From NCBI GenBank assembly GCA_022615805.1, contig JAKEGO010000101.1, positions 1-24,552 of the forward strand: a DNA stretch of 24,552 nt, in the 5' to 3' direction. Source of the stretch: Thermoplasmata archaeon (GTDB lineage: Archaea > Thermoplasmatota > JAKEGO01). This document shows positions 17,001 to 23,211 of this stretch, piece after piece. Within the stretch, counting starts at the first letter, position 1. Each line of letters begins with the position of its first letter. A program made the translations under genes and the position numbers. A model generated the notes under the pieces. That model made no database searches. It worked only from the letters and a program-made list of their open reading frames with translations, and was not told where the DNA came from.

Positions 17001-17028
17001 GGTCGGCAAGCAAATGAAGAAGGCTTGA
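11032..17028 (+). CDS. Giant TPR-coiled-coil protein (1998 aa)
   Basis: Residues of about 1-90 form two or more TPR repeats (AHRSKGNAYFKEGDYDAALVEF, then a second with AIDIYTRILEIEPSNPKAL). Residues of about 95-195 are an acidic, Ala/Pro/Glu-rich linker. From about 200 almost to the C-terminus the chain is Glu/Lys/Arg/Ala-rich heptad-like helix, with short breaks near 910-945, 1640 (GGPFGPEGDS), 1690 (GGGIDKK), 1785 (TAAGGF) and 1890. Residues of about 1065-1200 hold tandem 31-residue repeats built on REKALEEREK. A 54-bp perfect tandem duplication lies near residues 250-285. There is no signal peptide, membrane helix or Walker A/B or ABC signature, so it is not a full SMC/Rad50 ATPase. The C-terminal 110 residues are less repetitive and may be a globular or oligomerisation domain. 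It follows the SCP2 gene by 12 bases. A cytosolic scaffold or filament-forming role is inferred; function is not known. Confidence 0.9.
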   Translation: MTDPGKGEAHRSKGNAYFKEGDYDAALVEFKRGVELEPDNVRIMNNLAITLRAMKRFREAIDIYTRILEIEPSNPKALTGKGKCLESCGEEGEGATEEAGGEMSWAAVETEVSAVEEPRKPATEAAPPTGERADLPDSSAGLDISFDGEFGSLDLGEGDSGAAEPARPAAEAPPAKRGVPPDRGPAEGAGRRREELMEDTGGLEAAVEERQAAIRDELAEIEERAEKKRRSAAEAAERDLDKVRKEAERRKAEVRAELEELEGAAEERKAEVRAELEELEGAAEERKAEILEGIEMEAAVRRRTFEKEITTLEADLARKRESAEAEMISRRSALEEEIASLEGEAEKARAEAEDRERSIGQKIAQMKANGLKEKERLENDIKKLRAEAAEAKAAVEERQAAEAAIAELDARIRERRIAAEEEIAVIDSEVASKRKEMETELEKARGALENELGNAQEAAEERRGTLEKKVQQMRADAQRQKEALVAEIRELRENAAEARKDLETGRSELSALKEGQESARKELEVIGSKVEERRKAVDGELKRVESTLAAKRKGMEDEVQAFESGLAERRRALGSEKEAIERELEAEMAAFTEDVKQRKITIKKEMGELEAAVAERRTERGEELSRLDRTLEDRRKEVATKEKALAARNAELEAELEVFAGQREKAITAARDEKAELERKISKLRKMADEKRQAIEREVNELTESSRERKAAMVKELTELESRVESIRTTHEEREKETERLAAKHTAMEEDIARLRKTQDNMRKIITEDAERISGLKDEMEGLTDAISKRKEVLTAIEGRASAAEARERALTEKSDTLSKALEARENDVRAKAENLERAERQARERIAAKKAEIAAAAEQANRIRADAMREREDVAEAKEALDAERAASADRSAAIARAREEFRETIEGSSADQEALATRLGGLESALKEMSNLLTGDGGLPERRRALVAANEELAGRERALTEREEKARSIFATMKDKKAALDQQKNALESERASIMGEKRALVEGQKALLIDRKALQDGETSLEAERAKLAGVRDALEAKGRELVAREKAIGSSKPSEALAAREKAIEEREKATSAAEKRYRELTERAKRLSERERTLEEREKSVAQAEAKQKELTERARRLEEREKALEESEKSAAQTGAKHKDLVERVKRLAEREKAIEEREKAIARAEADKEASSAKVREVVERSKRLSEREQLLLERERAIDAERKRIEEAASAGKATDEAARSRAEKAEADRKKIIESISSASEGSEVALEGIVVVKESLEGLSKAIAERKVALRSASDERDRALAERKKALDAKEMELSKRDTEIRKRLKGEIDRIKEKKGELDEREAAVRVLEDRTAAVKEREKALAEREARANSELKANRDELEKAIDAMKGELAELSASVEARKGEFRDLAEVEKRAKALAQREGEVAEGEKELKGLAKRREFLAKREEELASREKEIIGLEKMLKEKESQLPDIEKERALIEKKNRALSQREKDIVDLEKVLRDREKVITKDIESTKGDIAGELRALDGERERLAVFKTELDEREARIGEDRATVEHELKKRDEMLKERERDLKRREKALKEGEAGAMTDQERESLDRLSEVSQQNEDLKRSLDESAKRIQLLDAEVKKARDEAVLEVERLKERYETSGGPFGPEGDSTIGALQKELSERDGRIAELEAELSESTARLASAGSVNEKIESLAKMVERSAAGGGIDKKAAQRLERVLREVLGKELGEKDEALEKAEREAGEKIAQLEVMIEAERDESNSLRQQLEEMEGEYTGRILDLEAKAKKAPTAAGGFTEDDAIRIMVELEGLKADLEEREAELASREEALVARLAEKESASAKRISELEAEVKKAGKADRASSAKAKELDEREKALAGREAELERMLKELEAPIGVEDGKLSPKERKLKIKEEALEKDKAMLEAQWELLGNVKEIRKTMTKRADEVSSVAEAVEEMVGAMIEISADEELTPKEKTEQIKTMKQDMESLLSALREVGKQMKKA
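11779..11886 (+). repeat. 54-bp perfect tandem duplication inside the coiled-coil gene
   Basis: Two adjacent 54-bp copies (11779-11832 and 11833-11886) are identical at the DNA level and encode the 18-residue unit RKAEVRAELEELEGAAEE twice. A third copy begins at 11887 (CGGAAGGCCGAG) and then diverges. Identity at synonymous positions indicates recent unequal exchange or slippage. Confidence 0.9.
14218..14650 (+). repeat. Tandem 31-residue protein repeats
   Basis: The encoded protein repeats a 31-residue unit at least three times (REKAIEEREK, RERTLEEREK, REKALEESEK, each followed by an alanine/lysine-rich spacer and a L(T/V)ERxKRL-type ending). A fourth copy is extended to 38 residues, adding one heptad, and a partial fifth (REQLLLERER) follows. 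DNA copies are diverged, unlike the 54-bp duplication, so this expansion is older. Confidence 0.75.
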
Positions 17029-17122
17029 CCGGGGCCTTCCCCGCAAAGTGGATGCGTGGCTCCCGTGGTCGTTCGTTGAATCTCATGTGCCATGCCACCT
17101 TCCACTTCCGAGTTCTCAAGCA

Positions 17123-17776
17123 TCAAGGGATGCCGGTCTGGAACGACACGGGCGCCCTTGACATCCCTATGATCCTGCGAGCCCATGCCAGTTTCTTCAA
17201 CTTCACTCCGGGGTCCCGGTGGAAGGAGTACCGTCCCAGCCTGTCGAAACGGAAGCCGGCGAGGACGATACTGGCAGCGCCGAGGGCATCCGCGATCATG
17301 ACCGCGCGGTCGCCGTCGGTGAAACCCCCGAAGTTGCGCAACCTTCCGAAGGGCTCGACCTGGGTCGTCCCCATGATGGGCCCCTCGAACTCGGGGACGT
17401 GGCGCACCAGCGCGTCGACATTGTCCCCGTGAGCATGGATGACGACCAGCGAGCCCTTCCGCTGGCACTCGATCTGGTCCTCCACGATGCCGTCGAGGTC
17501 CGTCACAATGACATCGGGCAGATGTCCGCGCTCGATGAGCGCCGTGGTGGCCCCGTCGGCCGCGACGAGCAGGTCGGCGACCGGCGGTCCATGCTCGAGG
17601 GCCGCGCCGGCTATCACCACGCGCGCTCCCTTGATCTTGCCCGCGAGGGTCGGCCAGAGGTCATCCTCGTCAATGAGTCCGTCGAGGATGCGCGCCGCCC
17701 TGAGGTCCTCGGCCGGATCGTAGCCGAAATCCGCGGCGATCTGGCCGTACAGGGGGAGCCATTCACCGAGGTCCAT
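17123..17776 (-). CDS. mptE: 6-hydroxymethyl-7,8-dihydropterin pyrophosphokinase MptE (DUF115)
   Basis: This enzyme transfers pyrophosphate from ATP to 6-hydroxymethyl-7,8-dihydropterin, a step toward tetrahydromethanopterin or folate-like cofactors in archaea. The 217-aa length fits. Family marks are VVIAGAALE, VAADGATTALIERGHLPDVIVTDLDG (about residues 70-95, carrying the DUF115 aspartates), VIHAHGDN, GTTQVEPFGRLRNFGGFTDGDRAV, and a C-terminal ILAGFRFDRLGRYS followed by a Lys-rich stretch. Its ATG at 17776 lies inside the end of the upstream COG2144 gene (14-base overlap), indicating translational coupling. It is the last gene of a three-gene minus-strand operon and converges on the giant coiled-coil gene, with 94 bases between the stops. 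It is unrelated in sequence to bacterial FolK. Confidence 0.93.
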   Translation of the reverse strand: MDLGEWLPLYGQIAADFGYDPAEDLRAARILDGLIDEDDLWPTLAGKIKGARVVIAGAALEHGPPVADLLVAADGATTALIERGHLPDVIVTDLDGIVEDQIECQRKGSLVVIHAHGDNVDALVRHVPEFEGPIMGTTQVEPFGRLRNFGGFTDGDRAVMIADALGAASIVLAGFRFDRLGRYSFHRDPGVKLKKLAWARRIIGMSRAPVSFQTGIP

Positions 17777-19043
17777 GCCTCACCTCTTCTAGAACGCGTG
17801 CGGCCTTTCGCGACGCCGTTCCGGCCGCCTCATCCACTGCGCGGGAGAGGCCGACGAGGTCGACCTTCCTGCGGGAGACGACCTTCTTGATCGGGGTGTA
17901 TGGCGCCTCCCGGGATGGGGGCCGTATCTCCATTGACCCTTCCGCAGTTTCGAGGATGACCCGCCCGGCGCCCTCGACGACGCGGCCGACGCATACCGCC
18001 CGGCCACCGGAGGCCTCCACCGAAGCGAGGACTGCGCTCGCGGAGCATGTCGGGACGACGGCGAGGATCGCATCGGTCGAGATGCCAATTGGATCGATAC
18101 CGAGGGCGTCGAGCATGCCCAGGACCGTTGGGTCCACGGTCCCGCGAAGCGCCCGGCCGTCGAGCACGATGTCGAGTGCGCGGCCCGAGACGAGGTCGGA
18201 GGCATCCCCGCGAATGCCACCGTTCGTGATGTCGAGGAGCGCGTGATGGACGCCCGGCTCGAGCATCGCGCGGATGTCCCTGAAGAAGTCGACGTTCAGG
18301 GTCCGACCGACGATCCGATGCATTCCGTTGTATATCGCGGTCGTCGCGATCGTCCCTCCGCCCGAGCCGACCGTCGATATGAGCACGTCGCCAGCGGCCA
18401 CGTCCCTCCGTGGCGCGAGACGTTCGGCGAAACCGACCGCGCCGACGCTCCCCGTGAGGCGCGTCCCGCGGACCATATCCCCGCCTATCCTCAGGGTGCT
18501 CCCCCCCGCCACCGGCACGGCCGTGAGCACCGAAACGGCCGATATCCCGGCCGAGAGATCGAGGATGGCGCCGACGTCGGCGTCGTTGGCGAGGTGCACG
18601 TCCGACGTCAGGGCGAGGGGCCGTGCGCCCTTGACCATGACATCGCGGAGGGCGGCCCGCGCAGCGTGGAAGCCCGCAATGAATGGGAAACGGGAGAGCC
18701 TGGAATGGATCCCGTCGACGCTGACCACGATGTGCCCGCCCGCGAAGGGCACCGCCCCGGAATCATCCATCTCCGAGGGGGGGATGGAAAGGCCGTCCGG
18801 AGGGAACAATCCAGTCACTGCCCTGTGGACGATGGCGTCGCCCGACCCCCTGCAGCCAAGCCCAGCGGACCCCGCGGTGAATCCCGTCGTCGCCATGTCC
18901 AGGACATAGGAGCCGCCCTCACCGGAGGCCCTGACCTCCTGTATCAGCGCCTCGAGCTCTTCCGGGAGCAGTGCCCGGTGAAGTTCGTCGCCGGCATGTG
19001 CATCGCCTTGGATGTACCTGATGGCAAGCTCCTCGATGTCCAT
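17763..19043 (-). CDS. AIR synthase-related ATP-binding protein, COG2144 type
   Basis: This 426-aa protein belongs to the PurM/ThiL/SelD/HypE superfamily of ATP-using enzymes. After an N-terminal helical segment of about 70 residues come GLGCRGSGDAIVHRAV, the acidic ATP/metal motif DDSGAVPF (about residues 92-99), VVSVDGIHSRLSRFPFIAGFHAARAALRDVMVKGARPLAL, the LTSDVHLANDADVG motif, GGSTLRIGGDMV, and the C-domain stretch LDITNGGIRGDASDL followed by LGIDPIGISTDAI. These match the archaeal 'selenophosphate synthetase-related' group best, whose substrate is unknown as far as I know. It lacks the N-terminal Cys/Sec loop of SelD. Its ATG follows the DUF373 stop by nine bases, with GAGGGTC as ribosome-binding site inside the end of that gene, and its 3' end overlaps mptE. 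The operon hints at a role near pterin or another cofactor, but that is inference. Confidence 0.85.
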   Translation of the reverse strand: MDIEELAIRYIQGDAHAGDELHRALLPEELEALIQEVRASGEGGSYVLDMATTGFTAGSAGLGCRGSGDAIVHRAVTGLFPPDGLSIPPSEMDDSGAVPFAGGHIVVSVDGIHSRLSRFPFIAGFHAARAALRDVMVKGARPLALTSDVHLANDADVGAILDLSAGISAVSVLTAVPVAGGSTLRIGGDMVRGTRLTGSVGAVGFAERLAPRRDVAAGDVLISTVGSGGGTIATTAIYNGMHRIVGRTLNVDFFRDIRAMLEPGVHHALLDITNGGIRGDASDLVSGRALDIVLDGRALRGTVDPTVLGMLDALGIDPIGISTDAILAVVPTCSASAVLASVEASGGRAVCVGRVVEGAGRVILETAEGSMEIRPPSREAPYTPIKKVVSRRKVDLVGLSRAVDEAAGTASRKAARVLEEVRHGPR

Positions 19044-19052
19044 TGCTGACCC

Positions 19053-20135
19053 TCAGAACCTCCAGTCTTCGGACGGCAGTATCTGGGAGGTGTGTTCCTT
19101 GATGTAACTGTGGCCGACGATGCCCACCCCCACGATGAATGCGGCGATGACGATGCTCCAGAACACCTCGAGCAGGTTGCTTCGGCGGTATCCGAGGGTG
19201 AACTCGGCGAGGCCGATGGCGCCGTTCAGGAGGAAACCAGCGGAGAACAGGGCCATGGACAGGGGCCAGAGCGTGTGGTCCCGCCTATCCTGGCGAAGGT
19301 AATTGTCCAACGCCCTGCCGAATAAGACCAGCCATATCGCACCGATATAGTACCAGTGCGACGTGCGGACGAACTCCATGGCGCGGTAGTCCACAACGTC
19401 GATGCCGTTGCTTAGGGCGTATCCGTTCACGATCCCTATCACGAGGACCACGAGCGCGAACAGGTACAGGTATATCGATATCGCCCCGCTGTGCACCGCA
19501 TTCCTCATGTCCTTGCCCATGGTGATGACGAGGTTCTCGAGGTGGAAGGCCCATATGAGGAGGGTCAGGCCGATGAGGAAGACGATGGCGCCGGTCCCTA
19601 TCTCGGGGCGGCCGGCGAATGCCGCAACGGCCCATGTTATGCATGCCATGGCGAGGGGTATCATGACCTTCTTCCGGGCCCTGTCCTTCATGAGGACGTT
19701 CTTCAACATGTAGTAGAAGGATTCGATGCGAACGTTCTGCTGGACGATCACGCGGACCTTCCTGTCCACCCGCACCCTTGACTCGATGACCGGGGACAGG
19801 GCCTCGTCCTCCGCGCCATCGTCGAAGAGGATGACGGAAGTGGGTTTCAAACGGGCCAGCAGTGAGTCCAACTGCTCGCGCACCCGATCGTCGGATTCCC
19901 GCCCCACGTTCCTCGACCCGCACAGGAGCGCGATGGCCACGCTCTCTCCCTGTGACCGGAGGATGTCGTATTCCCTTATCGCCGCGAAGAGCGTGTTGGC
20001 GTCCGAGTCCTCGGGATCCGTCATGATTAGCTTCTGTGCTGCCGAGAGGTTCTTCCGCCGGCCGATGACCGGGCTCTCGACGCCCGCCTTCTCCCCGAAG
20101 TCGTTGTCACGGTCGATGCACAGGATAAGACGCAT
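19053..20135 (-). CDS. DUF373 family membrane protein
   Basis: This 360-aa protein has a soluble N-terminal domain (residues 1 to about 145) starting MRLILCIDRDNDFGEKAG, with the further family-like stretches SDANTLFAAIREYD, ALLCGSRNVGRESD and VILFDDGAEDE. About six transmembrane helices follow (roughly 156-173, 180-200, 222-246, 260-280, 292-315 and 328-350). It matches the archaeal DUF373 family, which has no established function known to me. The ATG at 20135 lies where a CATATAATC TATA box predicts the transcript start, so it is probably leaderless. It heads the operon DUF373, COG2144, mptE, the genes being separated by nine bases and a 14-base overlap. The aspartate-rich soluble domain suggests nucleotide or metal binding, which is unproven. 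Confidence 0.9.
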   Translation of the reverse strand: MRLILCIDRDNDFGEKAGVESPVIGRRKNLSAAQKLIMTDPEDSDANTLFAAIREYDILRSQGESVAIALLCGSRNVGRESDDRVREQLDSLLARLKPTSVILFDDGAEDEALSPVIESRVRVDRKVRVIVQQNVRIESFYYMLKNVLMKDRARKKVMIPLAMACITWAVAAFAGRPEIGTGAIVFLIGLTLLIWAFHLENLVITMGKDMRNAVHSGAISIYLYLFALVVLVIGIVNGYALSNGIDVVDYRAMEFVRTSHWYYIGAIWLVLFGRALDNYLRQDRRDHTLWPLSMALFSAGFLLNGAIGLAEFTLGYRRSNLLEVFWSIVIAAFIVGVGIVGHSYIKEHTSQILPSEDWRF

Positions 20136-20245
20136 CCTTTTTCAATCGACCCGTGATTATATGAAACTATGCACGAGCGGGTTGATGGATGGGGCACGGC
20201 ATGCCATCACCGCCCGGCGAAGCAGTGGAACCGCTCCGCCAGGGG
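20136..20245. other. Spacer between RNase P RNA and DUF373 gene
   Basis: These 110 bases contain the DUF373 TATA box and otherwise no recognisable feature. The RNase P transcript and the DUF373 operon run in the same direction, with no oligo-T run between them, so read-through is possible. Confidence 0.35.
20156..20163 (-). promoter_or_regulatory. TATA box for the DUF373-COG2144-mptE operon
   Basis: The minus strand reads CATATAAT centred near 20160. The predicted transcript start at about 20134 falls on the DUF373 ATG (20135), indicating a leaderless operon mRNA. Confidence 0.6.
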
Positions 20246-20571
20246 GTCCGGGTCAAGGACATAAGCCCCCTTCTGTTCACCGGCTAGGCCGGATGGCGGC
20301 ATCTGACTGAGCGCCCTACCCGCGCTATTGCGCCTATTTGGGCTTGCTCCGGCGGGGTCGGCCGTTTCACCAATTCCCCCGGCACCTCCCCGTCAACACG
20401 GATCATCGTCGGCCGCGGGCTGTGTCGTTTCTGCTCCGTCGCGGCGAACCGCGCCCGCTCTCGCGGGGCCTGGCCTCCCGACCATCGGGCTTGCGCCCGC
20501 CCGCCTCTTCGAGGGAGGGGGGACTTTCCTCAGCGCCTTCGGCGCCGTGAGCCGCCCGCCTTCTCCCGGAC
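20246..20571 (-). ncRNA. rnpB: RNase P RNA (archaeal type A-like)
   Basis: This is the catalytic RNA of RNase P, which trims tRNA 5' leaders. Read on the minus strand it shows the universal core in order: CR-I TGAGGAAAGTCC (20532-20521), CAGAAACGACACAG (20433-20420), a CR-IV region with GGTGAAACGGCC and GCCGGAGCAAGCCCAAATAG (20371-20333), and CR-V ACAGAAGGGGGCTTAT (20276-20261). AAGTCC of CR-I pairs with GGGCTT of CR-V as helix P4. The ends pair as P1: GTCCGGG (20571-20565) with CCCGGAC (20252-20246), plus AGG with CCT after a small internal loop. A TATA box centred near 20597 predicts the transcript start at about 20571, the first P1 base. The length of about 326 nt is normal for archaea. 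The exact 3' end may be a few bases further. I see no clear oligo-T terminator. Confidence 0.93.
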
Positions 20572-20592
20572 ACGGGACCATTGGGGCCCGCC

Positions 20593-20600
20593 ATATAAAA
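20593..20600 (-). promoter_or_regulatory. TATA box for RNase P RNA
   Basis: The minus strand reads TTTTATAT with its centre near 20597, 26 bp from the P1 start of the RNase P RNA. On the plus strand the same bases read ATATAAAA and could in principle also serve the protease gene, with a leader of about 70 bases. Confidence 0.65.
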
Positions 20601-20646
20601 GGGTTGCCGCGGGCACTCCTCCGGCCCACTGGCCGTGCGGACCGCA

Positions 20647-20654
20647 AATTATTT
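20647..20654 (+). promoter_or_regulatory. Weak TATA-like box for the protease gene
   Basis: AAATTATT centred near 20650 would start a transcript at about 20676. GAGGAG at 20679-20684 would act as ribosome-binding site six bases before the ATG at 20691. The box is weaker than others in this window. Confidence 0.4.
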
Positions 20655-20690
20655 GGAATGCCTCCCCCACTACTGCCCGAGGAGTTCGAG

Positions 20691-23087
20691 ATGCGAGCGA
20701 TCGCCCTGTTACTGGTCGGCCTGATGACAATCGGCGGGGCTATGCCCGTCCCGGCGGCCGCGGAACCGTGGAATGCGGAATCCACACAGGACGACGCCAA
20801 TCGGCTGCAACGAGGGCTGGCAGCCCTGCTCGACAGTGCGGCTCCAGACGATAGGTTCGAGGTGCTCGTCCAGTTCTACGGGCCTCTCGGTCCGGGGGGA
20901 GATGACGCCCTCGAGCGCCGGGGCTTCGAGGTCCTGAGAACGCTGGACCGGGTGAACGGCGTCTTCGTCGAGGGGCCCAAGGCCGCGATCCTCGACCTGG
21001 CCGAAGACGGACGCGTCCGCTACATCGAGCACAATGCGCCGCTCGTCTGCCACATGAACGTCACCACGGCCACGATAAACGCCGTCGATGTCTGGGAACG
21101 CACCGTCCTGCGCGACGGCGGCATCCCCGAGACCATCGACGGTACCGGGGTCACCGTTGTCGTGCTGGATTCGGGCATCGACGCGACCCACCCGGACCTC
21201 CCGTACACCCGGAGGGACATAGAGAACGGCGTCAGGCCGGCGGAGGGCGACAAGGTCATCTTCAACGCGAAGAAGGACCAGGACGTCGCGGGAGAGCCAT
21301 GGCTCGAGTTCATCGACACCGACACAACCTCGGGGCACGGAACGCATTGCGCCGGGACCGTCGCCGGGACGGGGGCGGCGTCGGCGGGCGGGAAAAAGGG
21401 GGTCGCGCCCAACGCATGGCTCATCGGCCTCAGCATGGGCGAGCTCTTCATGACCATCGACGAGTATGCGGGGCTGGAGTGGGTATACTACCACTCCAGG
21501 CCGAACGACAATCCGGCGAACATTCGCGTCGTGACGAACAGCTGGGGCCCCGGATTCCCGTTCGACAACCTGGACCCGACGAGCGCGAGCGTCCGTCTGG
21601 CCGAGCGCATCGTGATAGATAACAATGTGGCGGTGGTCTTCGCCGCGGGGAACGACGGCGAGAACGACCACGACGGCGGTTCGAACACCGTGAACCCGTT
21701 CGTCTTCGACACCGCGGCAACCATCGGGGTAGCGGCGACGGAGAGGGACGGTTCCGGACTGGCCACGTTCACGTCCCGCGGCGACAGGGACGACCAGACC
21801 ACATGGCCGGACGTAGGCGCCCCGGGGGTCGGCATCTGGAGCGCCGCGGCCAGGGCCACACTGATCGGGGGCCTGACCGGAGGCAGCGACATCCTCGAGA
21901 ACGACAGGACCGATCCCTACTACTTCTCCATCAGCGGGACGAGCATGGCCACGCCCCACGTCGCCGGCGTTTGCGCCCTCCTCTGGCAGGCCTGCCCTTC
22001 CCTGCGGATGAGCGACGTCATGGAAGAGGGTTATACCGACAACGGGCTCGCGCCCGACGAGTTCAGCATGACCGAGCCAAACCCGCATATCCACGAGACG
22101 GAGCTCATCATGAAGCTCACCGCGGACTACATCGAGCCGTCGGAACAGGACGAAGTGGAGGGCGTCGCCGAGAACGGCGTGCCCCGGTACAACGAGACGG
22201 GGGTCGGGGGGCGCATTTACGATTTCGCCCAGGGGTACGGCATGGTGAACGCGTCGAGGGCCGTGGCGCTCGCCCTGGTGCTGGACAGGCTCAGGGACCC
22301 GGACCATGACGGCGAGGCCGAACGCGACGTCACGGTGTTCGACGCGCTCGATGCCTACATGGACGTTTACAGGGAGGAGATGGTGAGCGCCCGGACCGAT
22401 GTCATCGTAGACTCCTGGAGCGGGGAGTTCGTCCAGCCCTGGACGCTGGTCGGTGAGGTGAACGGGACCCCGGTAGAAAGACACATGCCCTACGCCCTGC
22501 TGTATCATCGGGTCTACGTCCCGCAGGAGGCGGTCGCTCTCCACATCGTCCTCGAAGTACAGATGCTGACCGGTACCGATCCGAGCCTGGCCAGCCTCTA
22601 CGTGACCATCGATTCCGACGGGGACGGAGAGACCGATTGGTCGCCCGATGGCGAACCGTCGGTGTTGCCCAGGGCCGTGAAGGAGTGGGAGGTCGCCGTC
22701 GGGAGCGGCCATATGATGAGCGACAGAGGGGGCATGTGGGCCTTCAACGTGACTGGCATCAGCGCGGGGATCTCCTCCTTCGGGAACGGGTTCCATGTCA
22801 CCGTGGAGATATCCCTCGACAGCGCGCTGGACCCGCGTGTCGAGAGGCCGGGCTTCGCCTTCGGCGAAACGCCATCGGAATCATATCCGGGCGGAATCAC
22901 GGCGATACTCATGAAGTACTACGACCTGCGGTCCCCGGGGGAGGACGATGGGAAGGTCAGGGAATTGTTCATGGACGGCCTCCCGCTGGTGGTCATCATC
23001 GCTTGCATGGGCACCGCCGGGTACATTTTCTGGACGAGGAGGCGGAGGGGCGGTGCGCCACCCATCGAGGGGCCTCCGGCCCAGTGA
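20691..23087 (+). CDS. Membrane-anchored subtilisin-like serine protease (S8)
   Basis: This 798-aa exported protease has a signal peptide at residues 1 to about 24 (MRAIALLLVGLMTIGGAM). An I9-like inhibitory propeptide occupies about 50-118 (FEVLVQFYG through VRYIEHNAPL). The S8 catalytic domain follows, with Asp160 in VVVLDSGIDATHPDLP, His216 in SGHGTHCAGTVAG, oxyanion Asn321 in FAAGNDGE, and Ser418 in SGTSMATPHVAG, so all key residues are present. A C-terminal beta-rich region of about 300 residues includes a DSDGDGETDW calcium-loop-like motif. A transmembrane helix (LVVIIACMGTAGYIFW) and a short basic tail end the chain. The frame extends upstream to 20328, but that part overlaps the RNase P RNA gene. 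The ATG at 20691 has GAGGAG six bases before it and starts the signal peptide. It probably processes surface or nutrient proteins outside the cell. Confidence 0.95.
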   Translation: MRAIALLLVGLMTIGGAMPVPAAAEPWNAESTQDDANRLQRGLAALLDSAAPDDRFEVLVQFYGPLGPGGDDALERRGFEVLRTLDRVNGVFVEGPKAAILDLAEDGRVRYIEHNAPLVCHMNVTTATINAVDVWERTVLRDGGIPETIDGTGVTVVVLDSGIDATHPDLPYTRRDIENGVRPAEGDKVIFNAKKDQDVAGEPWLEFIDTDTTSGHGTHCAGTVAGTGAASAGGKKGVAPNAWLIGLSMGELFMTIDEYAGLEWVYYHSRPNDNPANIRVVTNSWGPGFPFDNLDPTSASVRLAERIVIDNNVAVVFAAGNDGENDHDGGSNTVNPFVFDTAATIGVAATERDGSGLATFTSRGDRDDQTTWPDVGAPGVGIWSAAARATLIGGLTGGSDILENDRTDPYYFSISGTSMATPHVAGVCALLWQACPSLRMSDVMEEGYTDNGLAPDEFSMTEPNPHIHETELIMKLTADYIEPSEQDEVEGVAENGVPRYNETGVGGRIYDFAQGYGMVNASRAVALALVLDRLRDPDHDGEAERDVTVFDALDAYMDVYREEMVSARTDVIVDSWSGEFVQPWTLVGEVNGTPVERHMPYALLYHRVYVPQEAVALHIVLEVQMLTGTDPSLASLYVTIDSDGDGETDWSPDGEPSVLPRAVKEWEVAVGSGHMMSDRGGMWAFNVTGISAGISSFGNGFHVTVEISLDSALDPRVERPGFAFGETPSESYPGGITAILMKYYDLRSPGEDDGKVRELFMDGLPLVVIIACMGTAGYIFWTRRRRGGAPPIEGPPAQ

Positions 23088-23173
23088 GGGGCATCCGGAG
23101 GGGGTTCCCTGGAGAGGCGGGCGCGGGGTCCATCGGCCTGGAGGGCACCGCGGGAAGCGACGGCTGGACATCC

Positions 23174-23181
23174 TTTTTATA
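23174..23181 (+). promoter_or_regulatory. TATA box for the small TPR gene
   Basis: TTTTTATA is centred near 23178. The predicted transcript start at about 23204 leaves an eight-base leader before the ATG at 23212. Confidence 0.6.
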
Positions 23182-23211
23182 GCCCAGCGCGCATGACCTT
23201 CCGGTGCTGAG

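Noticed and set aside
11032..17028. Giant coiled-coil protein as an SMC or Rad50 homologue
   Set aside because: I found no Walker A, Walker B or ABC signature motif at either end, and the N-terminus is a TPR domain instead.
17030..17043. Five-bp hairpin CGGGG-CCTT-CCCCG just after the giant gene's stop
   Set aside because: It is too short and lacks a T tract. In GC-rich DNA such stems are expected by chance, so I do not call it a terminator.
20328..20690. 121-codon N-terminal extension of the protease
   Set aside because: It overlaps the RNase P RNA gene and would bury the signal peptide. A ribosome-binding site precedes the ATG at 20691.
20709..22796. 695-codon minus-strand open frame
   Set aside because: It is antisense to the protease, which has a complete catalytic triad. 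The opposite frame has no recognisable domain.
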